In this document: positions 14,864-23,672 of the stretch, piece after piece
Layout of the letters: each line of letters begins with the position of its first letter
Position numbering within the stretch: position 1 is the first letter of the stretch
NCBI GenBank assembly: GCA_029946065.1
Contig: JAQSDU010000014.1
Location: 737,623-801,622 of the forward strand
DNA: 64,000 nucleotides
DNA from: Flavobacterium sp.
Lineage (GTDB): Bacteria; Bacteroidota; Bacteroidia; Flavobacteriales; Flavobacteriaceae
Direction: 5' to 3'
Position numbers and translations under genes: made by a program
Notes under the pieces: generated by a model
Told to the model about the DNA's origin: nothing
What the model saw: only the letters and a program-made list of their open reading frames with translations
Database searches by the model: none

Positions 14864-16165
14864 TTAATATTTCATCCATCTATACAACTCTTTCCACGTT
14901 GGTTTTTTTCCGTACATCAAAATTCCAACACGGTAAATTTTAGCCGCAAACCAAACTACAAAAAAGAAAGTCCCAAATAAAATTAGAATCGAAATTACTT
15001 GTTGCCACCATGGCACACCAAACGGAATCCGCATTAACATTACAATTGGGGAGGTAAGCGGAATCATCGAAAAGGTGGTTGCGACAGTGCCGTGCGGATC
15101 GTTCATCACCGTAAAAAATCCAATATAAACGCCTAAAACCAAAGGCATAATTATGGGTAAAAGGAATTGCTGCGAATCGGTTTCGTTGTCAACTGCCGCA
15201 CCAATCGCTGCATAAAACGAGCTGTAAAGGAAATAACCGCCGATAAAATAGATAATAAAACACACGAGCATATTGGCTATTGGTAATTTCCAGATTTCCT
15301 GCATATACAGTACAACTGGGCCGTCAACCTGATGAGCGGCTTCGCCCATGACTGGCGAAATGGATGACGTATGGCTCATATCGACACCGAAAAAAACCGA
15401 GGCACCGATGAACAAAACGAGCCCGATAATCGCCCAAATTAGAAATTGTAAAACACCAGCCAATGATGTTCCGATAATTTTTCCCATCATCAATTGGAAA
15501 GGCTTTACGGATGAAATGATGATTTCGATGATGCGATTGGTTTTTTCTTCGATTACGCTGCGCATTACCATATTGCCATAAATAATGATGAACATCATGA
15601 TCAAATAGCCAAAAATACCACCGATGATGGTTTTTACCCAATTGAGCCCTTTGAGCGTGTCTTCGCCGGAAGCTTTTTTAAGACTGATATTTACATCTGC
15701 AGCTGCATTTTTTATGTCAAGTGAATCCAATCCGGATTTTTGATAGTTATCTTTAGTCAGTTTTTCGGCGATTACTTTTTCAATTTTATCAATAAAATCA
15801 AGGCTCGGACTGTCATTTGAAATGTATTGAATGCTTTTTTGGAGTGACTTGTTGTCGGCAACTTTCGGAATTTCCAAAAGCCCTTCATAGCTTTCCTTGA
15901 CGATACTGTCTTTGAGAATTTTTAAATCGACTGACGAAAAATCAACGAATTTGTATTCTTCATCGCTTTTGAAGCTTTTGGAGAACATTCCGGTTTCGTC
16001 GTGAATGGCGATGGTTTTGATGTCGGCTTTCATAGAACTTAGATAACCTACGAAAACGGCGATTCCGACAAATAAAAGCGGACTTAAAAAAGTCATTACA
16101 ATGAAAGATTTATTGCGCACTTTGGCAATAAACTCTCTTTTTATAATCAGTTTGAGGATGCTCAT
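14864..16165 (-). CDS. ABC-2 type transporter permease (NatB-like)
   Basis: The 433-residue protein has a first membrane helix right after the start (SFIVMTFLSPLLFVGIAVFV), a large extracytoplasmic domain (about 45-170), then five or so helices in the C-terminal half (IIGGIFGYLIMMFIIIYG, AGVLQFLIWAIIGLVLFIG and others). This is the layout of NatB/ABC-2 export permeases with an N-terminal ectodomain. It pairs with the ATPase encoded 65 bp upstream (16231-17151) to form an exporter. Substrate unknown; sodium export is the textbook NatAB role but cannot be claimed. The gap to the ATPase holds tandem TTATGAG repeats. Confidence 0.85.
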   Translation of the reverse strand: MSILKLIIKREFIAKVRNKSFIVMTFLSPLLFVGIAVFVGYLSSMKADIKTIAIHDETGMFSKSFKSDEEYKFVDFSSVDLKILKDSIVKESYEGLLEIPKVADNKSLQKSIQYISNDSPSLDFIDKIEKVIAEKLTKDNYQKSGLDSLDIKNAAADVNISLKKASGEDTLKGLNWVKTIIGGIFGYLIMMFIIIYGNMVMRSVIEEKTNRIIEIIISSVKPFQLMMGKIIGTSLAGVLQFLIWAIIGLVLFIGASVFFGVDMSHTSSISPVMGEAAHQVDGPVVLYMQEIWKLPIANMLVCFIIYFIGGYFLYSSFYAAIGAAVDNETDSQQFLLPIIMPLVLGVYIGFFTVMNDPHGTVATTFSMIPLTSPIVMLMRIPFGVPWWQQVISILILFGTFFFVVWFAAKIYRVGILMYGKKPTWKELYRWMKY

Positions 16166-16230
16166 GGTTTGATTTATGAGTTATGAGTTATGAGTTAGAT
16201 GTTACAAGGACAATCTCATATCTACAATTA

Positions 16231-17151
16231 TTACTGGCTTACTGTTTTAATAAAAATATCATTCACACTCGGGATTTTCTCCACGAAATGTGTCACTTGT
16301 CCACGCTGTGTTAAAACATGCAATAGTTCGTTGGAAGTGGCGGTTCCAAGTTGAATTTCAAGCTTGAGTTCGTCGTTCAATGATTTAAAATTGGTTGGTC
16401 CGACGGTGAATTTTTGCGTTAAATCGTACATCAAACCTTCCACATTTGAAGACAGAATCCCCACTTCGAAGCTATTGGTACGGAATTGCCTTTTGACATC
16501 ATCTAACCTGCCTTCGATCAATTTGTTAGATTTATGGATCAAGGCGATGTGGTCGCAAAGTTCCTCGACGCTTTCCATTCTGTGCGTTGAAAATATAATG
16601 GTAGCACCGCCTTCTTTGAGTGCCAAAATTTCGTCTTTGATGAGATTCGCATTCACCGGATCAAATCCGGAAAACGGCTCGTCGAAAATCAACAATTTCG
16701 GTTTGTGTAAAACAGTGACAACAAACTGGATTTTTTGTGCCATTCCTTTAGAAAGTTCCTCAATTTTTTTGTTCCACCAGCCTTGTATGTCCAATCTATC
16801 GAACCAATATTCCAGTTGTTTTTTGGCTTCGGGTTTCGATAAACCTTTCATTTGCGCGAGATAAAGGCACTGTTCGCCTACTTTCATCGATTTATACAAA
16901 CCTCGTTCTTCAGGCAAATAGCCGATATATTGCACGTGTTTTGGATGCAAAGGCTCACCGTCGAGAATAATGCGGCCACTATCGGGCAAAGTGATTTGAT
17001 TGATGATGCGGATAAGGGAAGTTTTTCCGGCTCCATTTGGTCCTAAAAGCCCGTAGATGCTGCCTTTGGGAACGGTGAGAGAAACTTCGTTGAGCGCAGT
17101 GTAATCGCCATATTGTTTTACGACTTTATCAACCTCAAGGATGGTATTCAT
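16231..17151 (-). CDS. ABC transporter ATP-binding protein (NatA-like)
   Basis: The 306-residue protein has an ABC ATPase domain with Walker A GPNGAGKTS, Q-loop GYLPEERGLY, signature LSKGMAQ (LSGGQ variant), Walker B LLIFDEP and H-loop FSTHRME. A C-terminal extension (about 220-306) is typical of NatA-type exporter ATPases. It is the first gene of a two-gene unit with the permease at 14864-16165. An inverted repeat AAGTAC-N7-GTACTT at about 17172-17190 lies just upstream and could be an operator. The signature variation LSKGM is common in this subgroup. Confidence 0.88.
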   Translation of the reverse strand: MNTILEVDKVVKQYGDYTALNEVSLTVPKGSIYGLLGPNGAGKTSLIRIINQITLPDSGRIILDGEPLHPKHVQYIGYLPEERGLYKSMKVGEQCLYLAQMKGLSKPEAKKQLEYWFDRLDIQGWWNKKIEELSKGMAQKIQFVVTVLHKPKLLIFDEPFSGFDPVNANLIKDEILALKEGGATIIFSTHRMESVEELCDHIALIHKSNKLIEGRLDDVKRQFRTNSFEVGILSSNVEGLMYDLTQKFTVGPTNFKSLNDELKLEIQLGTATSNELLHVLTQRGQVTHFVEKIPSVNDIFIKTVSQ

Positions 17152-17209
17152 GCTGTTTTTGATTTTTGTAAAAGTACAGTATTAGTACTTAAAAGGAAAT
17201 CTTTGTTAC

Positions 17210-17247
17210 AAAAAAAACCCACCCTTATTTGCACAAGGATGGGAAAA
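17210..17247 (-). terminator. Terminator of the grpE-dnaJ operon
   Basis: On the minus strand CCCATCCTT and AAGGGTGGG form a 9-bp stem with one G-T wobble and an 8-nt loop, followed by a run of eight Ts. It lies 65 bp past the dnaJ stop codon. Confidence 0.85.
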
Positions 17248-17311
17248 ATTGCTATGAAAAAGAAATTACTAGTTGCCTAGTAAAGTTCAAATATAATAAT
17301 TTATTATAATA

Positions 17312-18424
17312 TTACGAAAACATATCTTTAACTTTTTCAAAAAAAGATTTGTCTGTTTTTTCCGGATTCGGAATAAAATTGGCTTCCGTCAAGGAACTCT
17401 CAAAAAACTGCTTTTGTTCTTTTGTAAGATTCTTTGGCGTCCAAACATTAATATGTACTAACAAATCACCATTGCCATAACCGTTGACACTTGGAATTCC
17501 TTTTCCTTTGAGTCTTAGTATTTTACCTGACTGAATACCTTCTTCAAGTTTGATGCGTACTTTTCCGTTCACGGCATCGATATCTTTTGAAATGCCCAAA
17601 GCAGCTTCGCTGAAACTGATATATAAATCGAGGTGCAGGTTTTCGCCTTCACGCTTTAAAGTTTCATGCTCCACTTCTTCGATTACAACAATTAAATCGC
17701 CCGGAATTCCGTTGCCAGGTGCATCATTTCCTTTATTGGTAACTTTCAGTTGCATGCCATCGACAACACCAGCGGGAATTTTGATAGAAACGGTTTCGTC
17801 TTGTGCTAACATCCCATAGGCATCGGCATTGGTTGGTTTGCTTTCGATAGTTTGTCCTGCGCCACCACAAGTCGGACAGGTTGAAGCAGATTGCATTCTC
17901 CCCAAAATCGTATTGGTTACGCGCATTACTTGTCCTTGACCGTTACAAGTCGAACAGGTTTTATATTTGACGCCCGGCGCTTGTACTTTTCTTTTGACTT
18001 TTACTTTTTTCTCAACGCCATTGGCAATTTCCTCTAGTGTCAATTTGACTTTTATACGAAGATTGCTACCTTTCACACGACGTTGTCCGCCACCGCCGCC
18101 ATTAAATCCGCCAAATCCGCCGCCAAAAATATCACCAAATTGACTGAAGATATCATCCATGTTCATACCGCCACCATGGAAACCGCCACCGCCACCACCG
18201 CCATCAAATGCTTGGTGACCGTATTGGTCGTATTTGGCTTTTTTCTGTGGATCGCTCAACACTTCATAAGCTTCGGCTGCCAATTTGAACTTTTCTTCTG
18301 CCTCTTTGTCGCCTGGATTTTTGTCAGGATGGTGCTCAATAGCTTTTTTCCTGTAGGCTTTTTTAATTTCTGCAGCGTCGGCACTCTTGGAAATTCCTAA
18401 TATTTCGTAAAAATCTTTCTTCAT
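17312..18424 (-). CDS. dnaJ: Chaperone DnaJ with reduced zinc centre
   Basis: DnaJ (370 residues) stimulates DnaK ATPase and delivers unfolded proteins. The J domain covers 1-68 with the HPD motif at 32-34. A Gly/Phe-rich linker (about 72-115) contains runs such as [12 protein letters not shown]. The cysteine-rich region carries only two of the usual four CxxCxGxG repeats, CSTCNGQG and CPTCGGAG, about 25 residues apart, so one zinc site at most can form. The C-terminal substrate-binding domains ([27 protein letters not shown]) are complete. The gene lies 40 bp downstream of grpE. I recall the same reduced zinc region in other flavobacterial DnaJ proteins. Confidence 0.95.
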   Translation of the reverse strand: MKKDFYEILGISKSADAAEIKKAYRKKAIEHHPDKNPGDKEAEEKFKLAAEAYEVLSDPQKKAKYDQYGHQAFDGGGGGGGFHGGGMNMDDIFSQFGDIFGGGFGGFNGGGGGQRRVKGSNLRIKVKLTLEEIANGVEKKVKVKRKVQAPGVKYKTCSTCNGQGQVMRVTNTILGRMQSASTCPTCGGAGQTIESKPTNADAYGMLAQDETVSIKIPAGVVDGMQLKVTNKGNDAPGNGIPGDLIVVIEEVEHETLKREGENLHLDLYISFSEAALGISKDIDAVNGKVRIKLEEGIQSGKILRLKGKGIPSVNGYGNGDLLVHINVWTPKNLTKEQKQFFESSLTEANFIPNPEKTDKSFFEKVKDMFS

Positions 18425-18463
18425 TCTATTTAAAATGAACGCATAAGCGTTGTTATAATGCTA

Positions 18464-19054
18464 TTATTGGCCGATTACCACTTTTGGGAAACGGATGATT
18501 TTGTCACCCAATTTATAACCTTTTTCGATTACATCCACAATCTTCCCTTTTAGGTTTGGCGCCGGTGCCGGAATTTGCGTGATGGCCTCAGCAAAATCGG
18601 CATCAAAAATATCCCCTGCTTTGATACTTACTTCCTCTAATCCTTTGGAAACAAGTGTGTTTTTTAGCTTTTCATGAATCAATTCTACACCTTTTAAAAG
18701 CAAATCATCATCAGATTTTTTGATTTCAATAAGTGCACGGTCAAAATCGTCCATGACTGGAAGTAATGCTTGTAAAACTTCTTGATTGGCAGTTTTGAAA
18801 AGGTCCATACGCTCTTTTGAAGTGCGCCTTTTGTAGTTTTCGAATTCTGCAAAAAGCCTTAAAAACTTGTCCTTTTCCCCGGCAAGATCTTGCGTTAATT
18901 TTTCTTCGGCACTGATTTCTTCAACGTAAGCCGTATCATCATTTGATTGGCTTTCAGTTGTATTTTGGATTGCCGCTTCGTCAATTTCCTGCTCTCTTTC
19001 GGTATTTTCGGTCGTCATTTTGCTTTTATTTTTAAAAATATCTTTAAAGTCCAT
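18464..19054 (-). CDS. grpE: GrpE, nucleotide-exchange factor of DnaK
   Basis: The 196-residue protein has an acidic disordered N-terminus (about 1-55), a long coiled-coil helix (about 55-110, with KDKFLRLFAEFENYKRRTSKE, where N-Y-K-R-R is the family signature) and a C-terminal beta domain (GDIFDADFAEAI, EKGYKLGDKIIRFPKVVIGQ). It opens the DnaK nucleotide pocket. It is first in a two-gene operon with dnaJ; a good promoter lies upstream at 19081-19114. dnaK is not in the window. Confidence 0.95.
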   Translation of the reverse strand: MDFKDIFKNKSKMTTENTEREQEIDEAAIQNTTESQSNDDTAYVEEISAEEKLTQDLAGEKDKFLRLFAEFENYKRRTSKERMDLFKTANQEVLQALLPVMDDFDRALIEIKKSDDDLLLKGVELIHEKLKNTLVSKGLEEVSIKAGDIFDADFAEAITQIPAPAPNLKGKIVDVIEKGYKLGDKIIRFPKVVIGQ

Positions 19055-19080
19055 TTTTTTTATTTCTGCTTCATCGATTG

Positions 19081-19114
19081 CAAAATTATTGCCAAAAGAG
19101 GTGGTTGTGTCAAA
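19081..19114 (-). promoter_or_regulatory. Promoter of grpE-dnaJ
   Basis: Minus-strand TTTG (19114-19111) and TAATTTTG (19088-19081) are 22 bp apart, a fair fit to TTG-N17-23-TAnnTTTG. The -7 box lies 27 bp before the grpE ATG. Confidence 0.6.
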
Positions 19115-19280
19115 TTGTCACGTTCACAAAAGAGTTGCGTAGTTAACTGCAAAGCAAAAAAGAGTTTCGCAAAGTTTCGCAAAGGATAAAATTAGATGTA
19201 AAAATAAAAGCAAAGCACGCTTCTTTTCTTTGCGGTTAATTGGAACGCAAAGTAATCAATCATTACAAATCTTTGTATTT

Positions 19281-20192
19281 TTATGCCAAAGTCAGCAAAT
19301 GATCCAGTGCCTTTTCGAGGGTTTTGTATTTGAATTCAAAGTTATGCTCAACCGCTTTTTTCTCGCTCACGAACTGACTGCTATAGAGCAATTGGTGCAT
19401 TTCGCCCAAGACAAGCTGCATTAGAAATTGTGGGATTTTTGGCAAGAATAATGGTTTATGAAGTTTATCGGCTATCGCCACCGTCATTTCCTTATTCGTA
19501 ACCGGATTAGGCGCAACGGCATTAAAAATGCCTTCCCATTCGTGCCTTGCAGCGTAAAAGTACATTTCGACCAAATCGTGAACGTGGATCCACGATTGGA
19601 TCTGTTTGCCGGTTCCGAATGGCGCGCCCATTCCTATTTTTACAGGTTTAATTAGCTCCACCATTGCGCCGCCTTTGTTGGATAAAACCAAACCGGTGCG
19701 AAGTTTGCATACTTTTATATTGAGCAATTTAAATTTATCAACGCTTTGTTCCCACTTGATTACGACATTGCCGAGAAAGCCATCGTCTAAGATTTTGGAG
19801 TCTTCGTAATATATATTCTTTAAGCTGTCGCGATAAATCCCAATAGCGGAAGCAGCGATAATTTGTTTTACTTGTCCAGGATTGGTTTTTAATGCTTTAA
19901 AAAGCAAATTAGTCGAAATGACACGGCTCTCAATGATTTCTTGTTTATAAGAACGTGTCCATCTTTTTGATATAGAAGCACCAGCGAGATGAATGATAAC
20001 ATCAACGCCCATCAGGCAATTTTCGTCAATGATGCCTTGTTCCGGATTCCAATAAAATCCTTTGAAATTAGATTCATCGGTGATTTTTTTTCGGGAAGTC
20101 GTTAAATAATGAATCGGAATTCCGTTTTGGAGCAATAAAGCAACCAATTCATTTCCGATTAATCCGGTAGCGCCTGTAATCAGAACTTTCAT
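19281..20192 (-). CDS. TIGR01777-family NAD-dependent epimerase/oxidoreductase (SDR39U1-like)
   Basis: The 303-residue protein starts with the Rossmann motif GATGLIG (MKVLITGATGLIG). It continues with the family features IIHLAGASISKRWT, a catalytic-region equivalent ASAIGIYRDS and the C-terminal domain ending KYKTLEKALDHLL. The family is an atypical SDR of uncertain substrate, sometimes called YfcH or SulA-like. The start at MKVLITG is preferred because the 12 upstream in-frame residues do not belong to the fold. It is a single gene. AT-rich, cysteine- and lysine-coding-like junk (19115-19260) separates it from grpE. Confidence 0.88.
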   Translation of the reverse strand: MKVLITGATGLIGNELVALLLQNGIPIHYLTTSRKKITDESNFKGFYWNPEQGIIDENCLMGVDVIIHLAGASISKRWTRSYKQEIIESRVISTNLLFKALKTNPGQVKQIIAASAIGIYRDSLKNIYYEDSKILDDGFLGNVVIKWEQSVDKFKLLNIKVCKLRTGLVLSNKGGAMVELIKPVKIGMGAPFGTGKQIQSWIHVHDLVEMYFYAARHEWEGIFNAVAPNPVTNKEMTVAIADKLHKPLFLPKIPQFLMQLVLGEMHQLLYSSQFVSEKKAVEHNFEFKYKTLEKALDHLLTLA

Positions 20193-20344
20193 TCGGTAGT
20201 TTTCTTTCAAATTTACAGCCGGAATCATTAAAAATCAAGTTAATTGGGTTTGCTTTAACTTTAGTTTAGGGAAGAGGGAATAGCCAAAAGAAAAGACCAG
20301 TCTATAACTAATTTTGATAATTGTCTTTTAGCTATGACTGTTGT

Positions 20345-20803
20345 CTATTTAACCCTCACGCTCCATTCAAAATCCATTTCTGAAACTTGGGTACCTTGTT
20401 CGTTGGTGGCAATCGATTTCATCCAGAAGGTTTGCCCTTCACCGCTGGCTATAGTTTTTTTAATGGCTTCTTCTATCAAATGGCCGTCGTTACATATAAA
20501 AGTAATCCTTCCTGTGGCTTTTTTGGTGAATTCGGCTTTGTTGCGGGCAACGAGCATAGAGATATTTCGACCGCTGTTCTTGATGTGTAACGTTACTAAA
20601 GCGCCCGTGCTCAGTTCAGCAGCCATGGCTTGTACTGCGAAATACATCGATTTGAATGGATTTTGGTTCATCCAGCGGTGCTTGACGGAAACTGTACATT
20701 TATTGGCATCAATTGCTTTTAAACGCACACCACTTATATAAGCCGATGGTAATTTCAGCATTAGGAATAAATTGAATTTTCTTGGCGTAAAGTCCATAAT
20801 CAT
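20345..20803 (-). CDS. DUF4442 hotdog-fold protein
   Basis: This 152-residue protein fits DUF4442, a hotdog-fold family related to acyl-CoA thioesterases: FNLFLMLKLPSAYISGVRL, then HRWMNQNPFKSMYFAVQAMAAELSTG (the central hotdog helix) and a final beta strand EMDFEWSVRVK. Members usually lack a proven substrate; acyl-CoA hydrolysis or binding is inference. It is transcribed away from the DUF4870 operon, with a 190-bp divergent region between. Confidence 0.75.
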   Translation of the reverse strand: MIMDFTPRKFNLFLMLKLPSAYISGVRLKAIDANKCTVSVKHRWMNQNPFKSMYFAVQAMAAELSTGALVTLHIKNSGRNISMLVARNKAEFTKKATGRITFICNDGHLIEEAIKKTIASGEGQTFWMKSIATNEQGTQVSEMDFEWSVRVK

Positions 20804-20890
20804 TGATATTTTTCCGAAATATAATCATTATAAAGCAAATACCATCAAATTATAATTTGTTAATATTTTGTTAATATTTACTACTTTGTA

Positions 20891-20922
20891 TTGCATAATA
20901 CCTTTTTAAAGTCATATCTTTG
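20891..20922 (+). promoter_or_regulatory. Promoter of the DUF4870-PadR-PspC-GIN operon
   Basis: TTG (20891-20893) and TATCTTTG (20915-20922) are 21 bp apart, matching the Bacteroidota promoter pattern. It lies 75 bp before the ATG at 20997, in AT-rich sequence. Confidence 0.65.
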
Positions 20923-20996
20923 TATAAGAAATTAATAGCCTATCTATAGTATTATTTCAAAAACCAGTTTCAATCATCATCAAAAATCAACAAATC

Positions 20997-21509
20997 ATGA
21001 GTACACAAAATGAAAATAACACCGCTACCGCTTTGCACCTGAGCGCATTGTCGCAGTATCTTATTCCATTTGGAAATTTCATTTTTCCGATCATCATCTG
21101 GAGCAGCAGCAAAGACAAATCAAATTATGTCGATAACCAAGGCAAACAATGCATCAATTTTCATCTAAGCATCTTTACTTATACATTGCTATTAGGGCTA
21201 ATTGCACTTACGCTAATCATTATTTTGGCGGTGAATGGAGCTGAATTTCATCACTTCGGAAATGGCAGTTATGTTGCCGATGAATTCAACCATTCGAATG
21301 TCCCGGGTATTGTTGCTACAGCAATTGTAACAGGAGTGCTTTTTGTACTATTGTTAGCGGCGCAATTTTTCCTTACGATTTATGCTGCGGTCAAAACTTC
21401 AAACGGTGCCGATTTTAAATATCCACTTACAATTCCGTTCCTAAAATATAAAACTGTAACTGTTGAAAACGACATCATTAATCAGGATGTTGTTGAAAAT
21501 GAAGCGTAA
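20997..21509 (+). CDS. DUF4870 membrane protein (Tic20-like)
   Basis: The 170-residue protein has four hydrophobic segments: SQYLIPFGNFIFPIIIW, SIFTYTLLLGLIALTLIIIL, a segment at about 105-128 (VPGIVATAIVTGVLFVLLLA) and part of the same region extending to FFLTIYAAV. NQGKQCINFHLS between the first two is the DUF4870 signature (remembered pattern: a conserved GKxxxNFQLS). The family resembles the chloroplast import protein Tic20; the bacterial role is unknown. It leads a run of co-oriented envelope genes (PadR, PspC, GIN) and is likely co-regulated with them. Confidence 0.85.
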   Translation: MSTQNENNTATALHLSALSQYLIPFGNFIFPIIIWSSSKDKSNYVDNQGKQCINFHLSIFTYTLLLGLIALTLIIILAVNGAEFHHFGNGSYVADEFNHSNVPGIVATAIVTGVLFVLLLAAQFFLTIYAAVKTSNGADFKYPLTIPFLKYKTVTVENDIINQDVVENEA

Positions 21510-21594
21510 TCAACTTCAAAAATCAATTGCAATTGCAAAATCATCAATCATCAATCAAAAAATGAACATTAATCAAAAAAATTAAAATGAAATT

Positions 21595-21924
21595 ATGAAC
21601 ATTGAAAACACGAAAGCCCAGATGCGTAAAGGTGTTTTAGAGTTCTGTATCTTATCTGTCCTTAAAGAAAAAGATGCCTATACTTCTGAAATTCTCGACA
21701 CCCTCAAAAACGCTAAATTACTTGTGGTGGAAGGAACCGTTTATCCGCTGCTCACAAGGCTAAAAAATGACGGATTACTCAACTACCGTTGGGAGGAATC
21801 GACTTCAGGACCGCCAAGAAAATACTACGGCCTTACCGAAATCGGACAAACATTTCTAAACGAATTAAATGGCACATGGACTGAATTATCCGATGCCGTC
21901 AACATCATAACCAACCAAAAATAA
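21595..21924 (+). CDS. PadR-family transcriptional regulator
   Basis: A 109-residue winged-helix repressor of the small PadR-s2 type: MRKGVLEFCILSVLKEKDAYTSEILDTL forms the N-terminal helices and recognition region. VVEGTVYPLLTRLKNDGLL is the wing-helix signature and SGPPRKYYGLTEIG the beta wing. The short C-terminal helix (NELNGTWTELSDAVNII) serves dimerisation. Small PadR proteins commonly repress adjacent transporter or envelope-stress genes and are released by a ligand. With the PspC gene only 6 bp downstream, it probably regulates its own operon. Confidence 0.92.
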   Translation: MNIENTKAQMRKGVLEFCILSVLKEKDAYTSEILDTLKNAKLLVVEGTVYPLLTRLKNDGLLNYRWEESTSGPPRKYYGLTEIGQTFLNELNGTWTELSDAVNIITNQK

Positions 21925-21930
21925 TAAGTC

Positions 21931-23670
21931 ATGAATAAAACTGTAAACATAAATTTAGGCGGAATGTTTTTTCATATTGACGAAGATGCATACCAAAAAT
22001 TGACAAAATACTTTGATGCTATAAAACGCTCTTTGTCCAACGCAAACGGCCAAGACGAGATCATCAAAGACATCGAAATGCGCATTGCAGAACTCGTTTC
22101 TGAAAAACACACCAATGAAAAACAGGTCATCAACCTGAAAGAACTCGACGAAGTAATTGCCATCATGGGCCAGCCGGAAGATTATCGCTTGGACAACGAA
22201 GACGATGACAACAGAAAGCAAAGTACGTTCACGGCAGGTTCATCTTCCTCCGAAAGACCGTCAAAAAAATTATACCGCGACAAAGAAACCGGAATGATTG
22301 GTGGCGTTTTGGCAGGTTTAGGCCACTATTTTGGAGTGGATAAAGTTTGGTTGCGCATCGCTTTATTGGCATTATTCTTCTTTTACGGATTTGGATTCTT
22401 GGCATATATAATCCTTTGGATTGTGATTCCGGAAGCTGTTACAACATCTGAAAAACTCGAAATGAAAGGCGAAGCAATCAATATTTCCAACATCGAAAAA
22501 AAGGTGCGCGAAGAATTCGAAAGCGTTTCTGAAAGGTTCAAAAATGTCAATTACGACAAAATGGGCAAACAGGTCAAAACCGGAAGTGAAAAATTTGCTA
22601 CCAGTATCGGCGATGTTTTCGTTAGCATCTTTAAGGTTTTCGCAAAAATATTGGGTATATTTATGATCATTGGTTCATTGCCTGTAATCTTGATGTTATT
22701 GGTTGGTGTGTTTACTTTAGGTTCTTCTGCATTTATTCCATTTCCATGGGATGATTATATAAGAGCCGGTAACTTTTCAGACTATCCTGTTTGGGTATTT
22801 GGATTGCTAACGTTTTTTGCGGTCGGAATTCCGTTCTTTTGCTTGGCACTTTTAGGATTTAAACTATTGATTACCAATATGAAATCTATCGGAAGTCCTG
22901 CAAAATATACTTTGATTGCTGTTTGGGTACTTTCAGTTGCCATGCTGATTTCAATGGGTATCAAACAAGCTACCGAATTCAGTTTTGACGGCACAGTGAC
23001 GCAAAAAGAAAATATCACTTTGCAACCGACAGATACCCTGATGATCAAATTCAGACGCAATGAGCAATTTTCTAACGACATGGACCATCATAGGAACTTT
23101 ATGGTAAGTACCGATTCTACCAACAATAGCGTCATCTATTCTAACGATGTTTCGCTAAGGATTGAAAGAACCGATGAAAAAACACCATACCTGGAAATAG
23201 AAAAAGAAGCAAAAGGCGCATCACTTACTGCAGCTAAAAAAACCGCCGAAAAAATTAAATACGGCTACAAACGCGAAAAGAATCGATTGATTTTAGACAA
23301 CTATTTGATTACTGATTTCAAAAACAAATTTCGCAACCAAAATGTTACAGTGGTGCTATATTTGCCAAAAGGGGTAAAATTCAAAGCAGACAAAAACTTA
23401 CAAGATTATGATATATCTGATAATGACTATTTCAATCTTCACTACAGCTCTGACAAATATACTTATGAAGTTGGTGATTCAAAAGTAAAATGTCTCGACT
23501 GTCCGGAATACGAAAATGAACATAGCGACGTAGAAGACAATGCTACCACAAAAGACACTACCGTAGTAACTACTGTAAAAGTTAACGGCGAAGTGATCAA
23601 TATCGAAACCAAAACTTCCAAAAAAGGACTAACCACCGACAAAGACGGCATAATCATTAAAAACAACTAA
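21931..23670 (+). CDS. PspC-domain envelope stress protein
   Basis: The 579-residue protein starts with a soluble segment (1-95) containing FHIDEDAYQKLTKYFDAIKRSL and DEIIKDIEMRIAELVSEK. The PspC domain follows (about 108-170: KLYRDKETGMIGGVLAGLGHYFGVD and a helix ending ILWIVIPEA), then further membrane helices (about 225-330) and a C-terminal extracytoplasmic beta-rich region resembling the GIN proteins next door. PspC-type proteins sense inner-membrane damage. The pairing with PadR and a GIN lipoprotein is recurrent in Bacteroidota as I recall. It overlaps nothing but lies 6 bp after padR and 2 bp before the next gene. Confidence 0.88.
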   Translation: MNKTVNINLGGMFFHIDEDAYQKLTKYFDAIKRSLSNANGQDEIIKDIEMRIAELVSEKHTNEKQVINLKELDEVIAIMGQPEDYRLDNEDDDNRKQSTFTAGSSSSERPSKKLYRDKETGMIGGVLAGLGHYFGVDKVWLRIALLALFFFYGFGFLAYIILWIVIPEAVTTSEKLEMKGEAINISNIEKKVREEFESVSERFKNVNYDKMGKQVKTGSEKFATSIGDVFVSIFKVFAKILGIFMIIGSLPVILMLLVGVFTLGSSAFIPFPWDDYIRAGNFSDYPVWVFGLLTFFAVGIPFFCLALLGFKLLITNMKSIGSPAKYTLIAVWVLSVAMLISMGIKQATEFSFDGTVTQKENITLQPTDTLMIKFRRNEQFSNDMDHHRNFMVSTDSTNNSVIYSNDVSLRIERTDEKTPYLEIEKEAKGASLTAAKKTAEKIKYGYKREKNRLILDNYLITDFKNKFRNQNVTVVLYLPKGVKFKADKNLQDYDISDNDYFNLHYSSDKYTYEVGDSKVKCLDCPEYENEHSDVEDNATTKDTTVVTTVKVNGEVINIETKTSKKGLTTDKDGIIIKNN

Positions 23671-23672
23671 TC

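Noticed and set aside
16364..16864. 166-codon frame on the + strand
   Set aside because: Antisense to the NatA-like ATPase, Ser/Asn-rich with no recognisable features.
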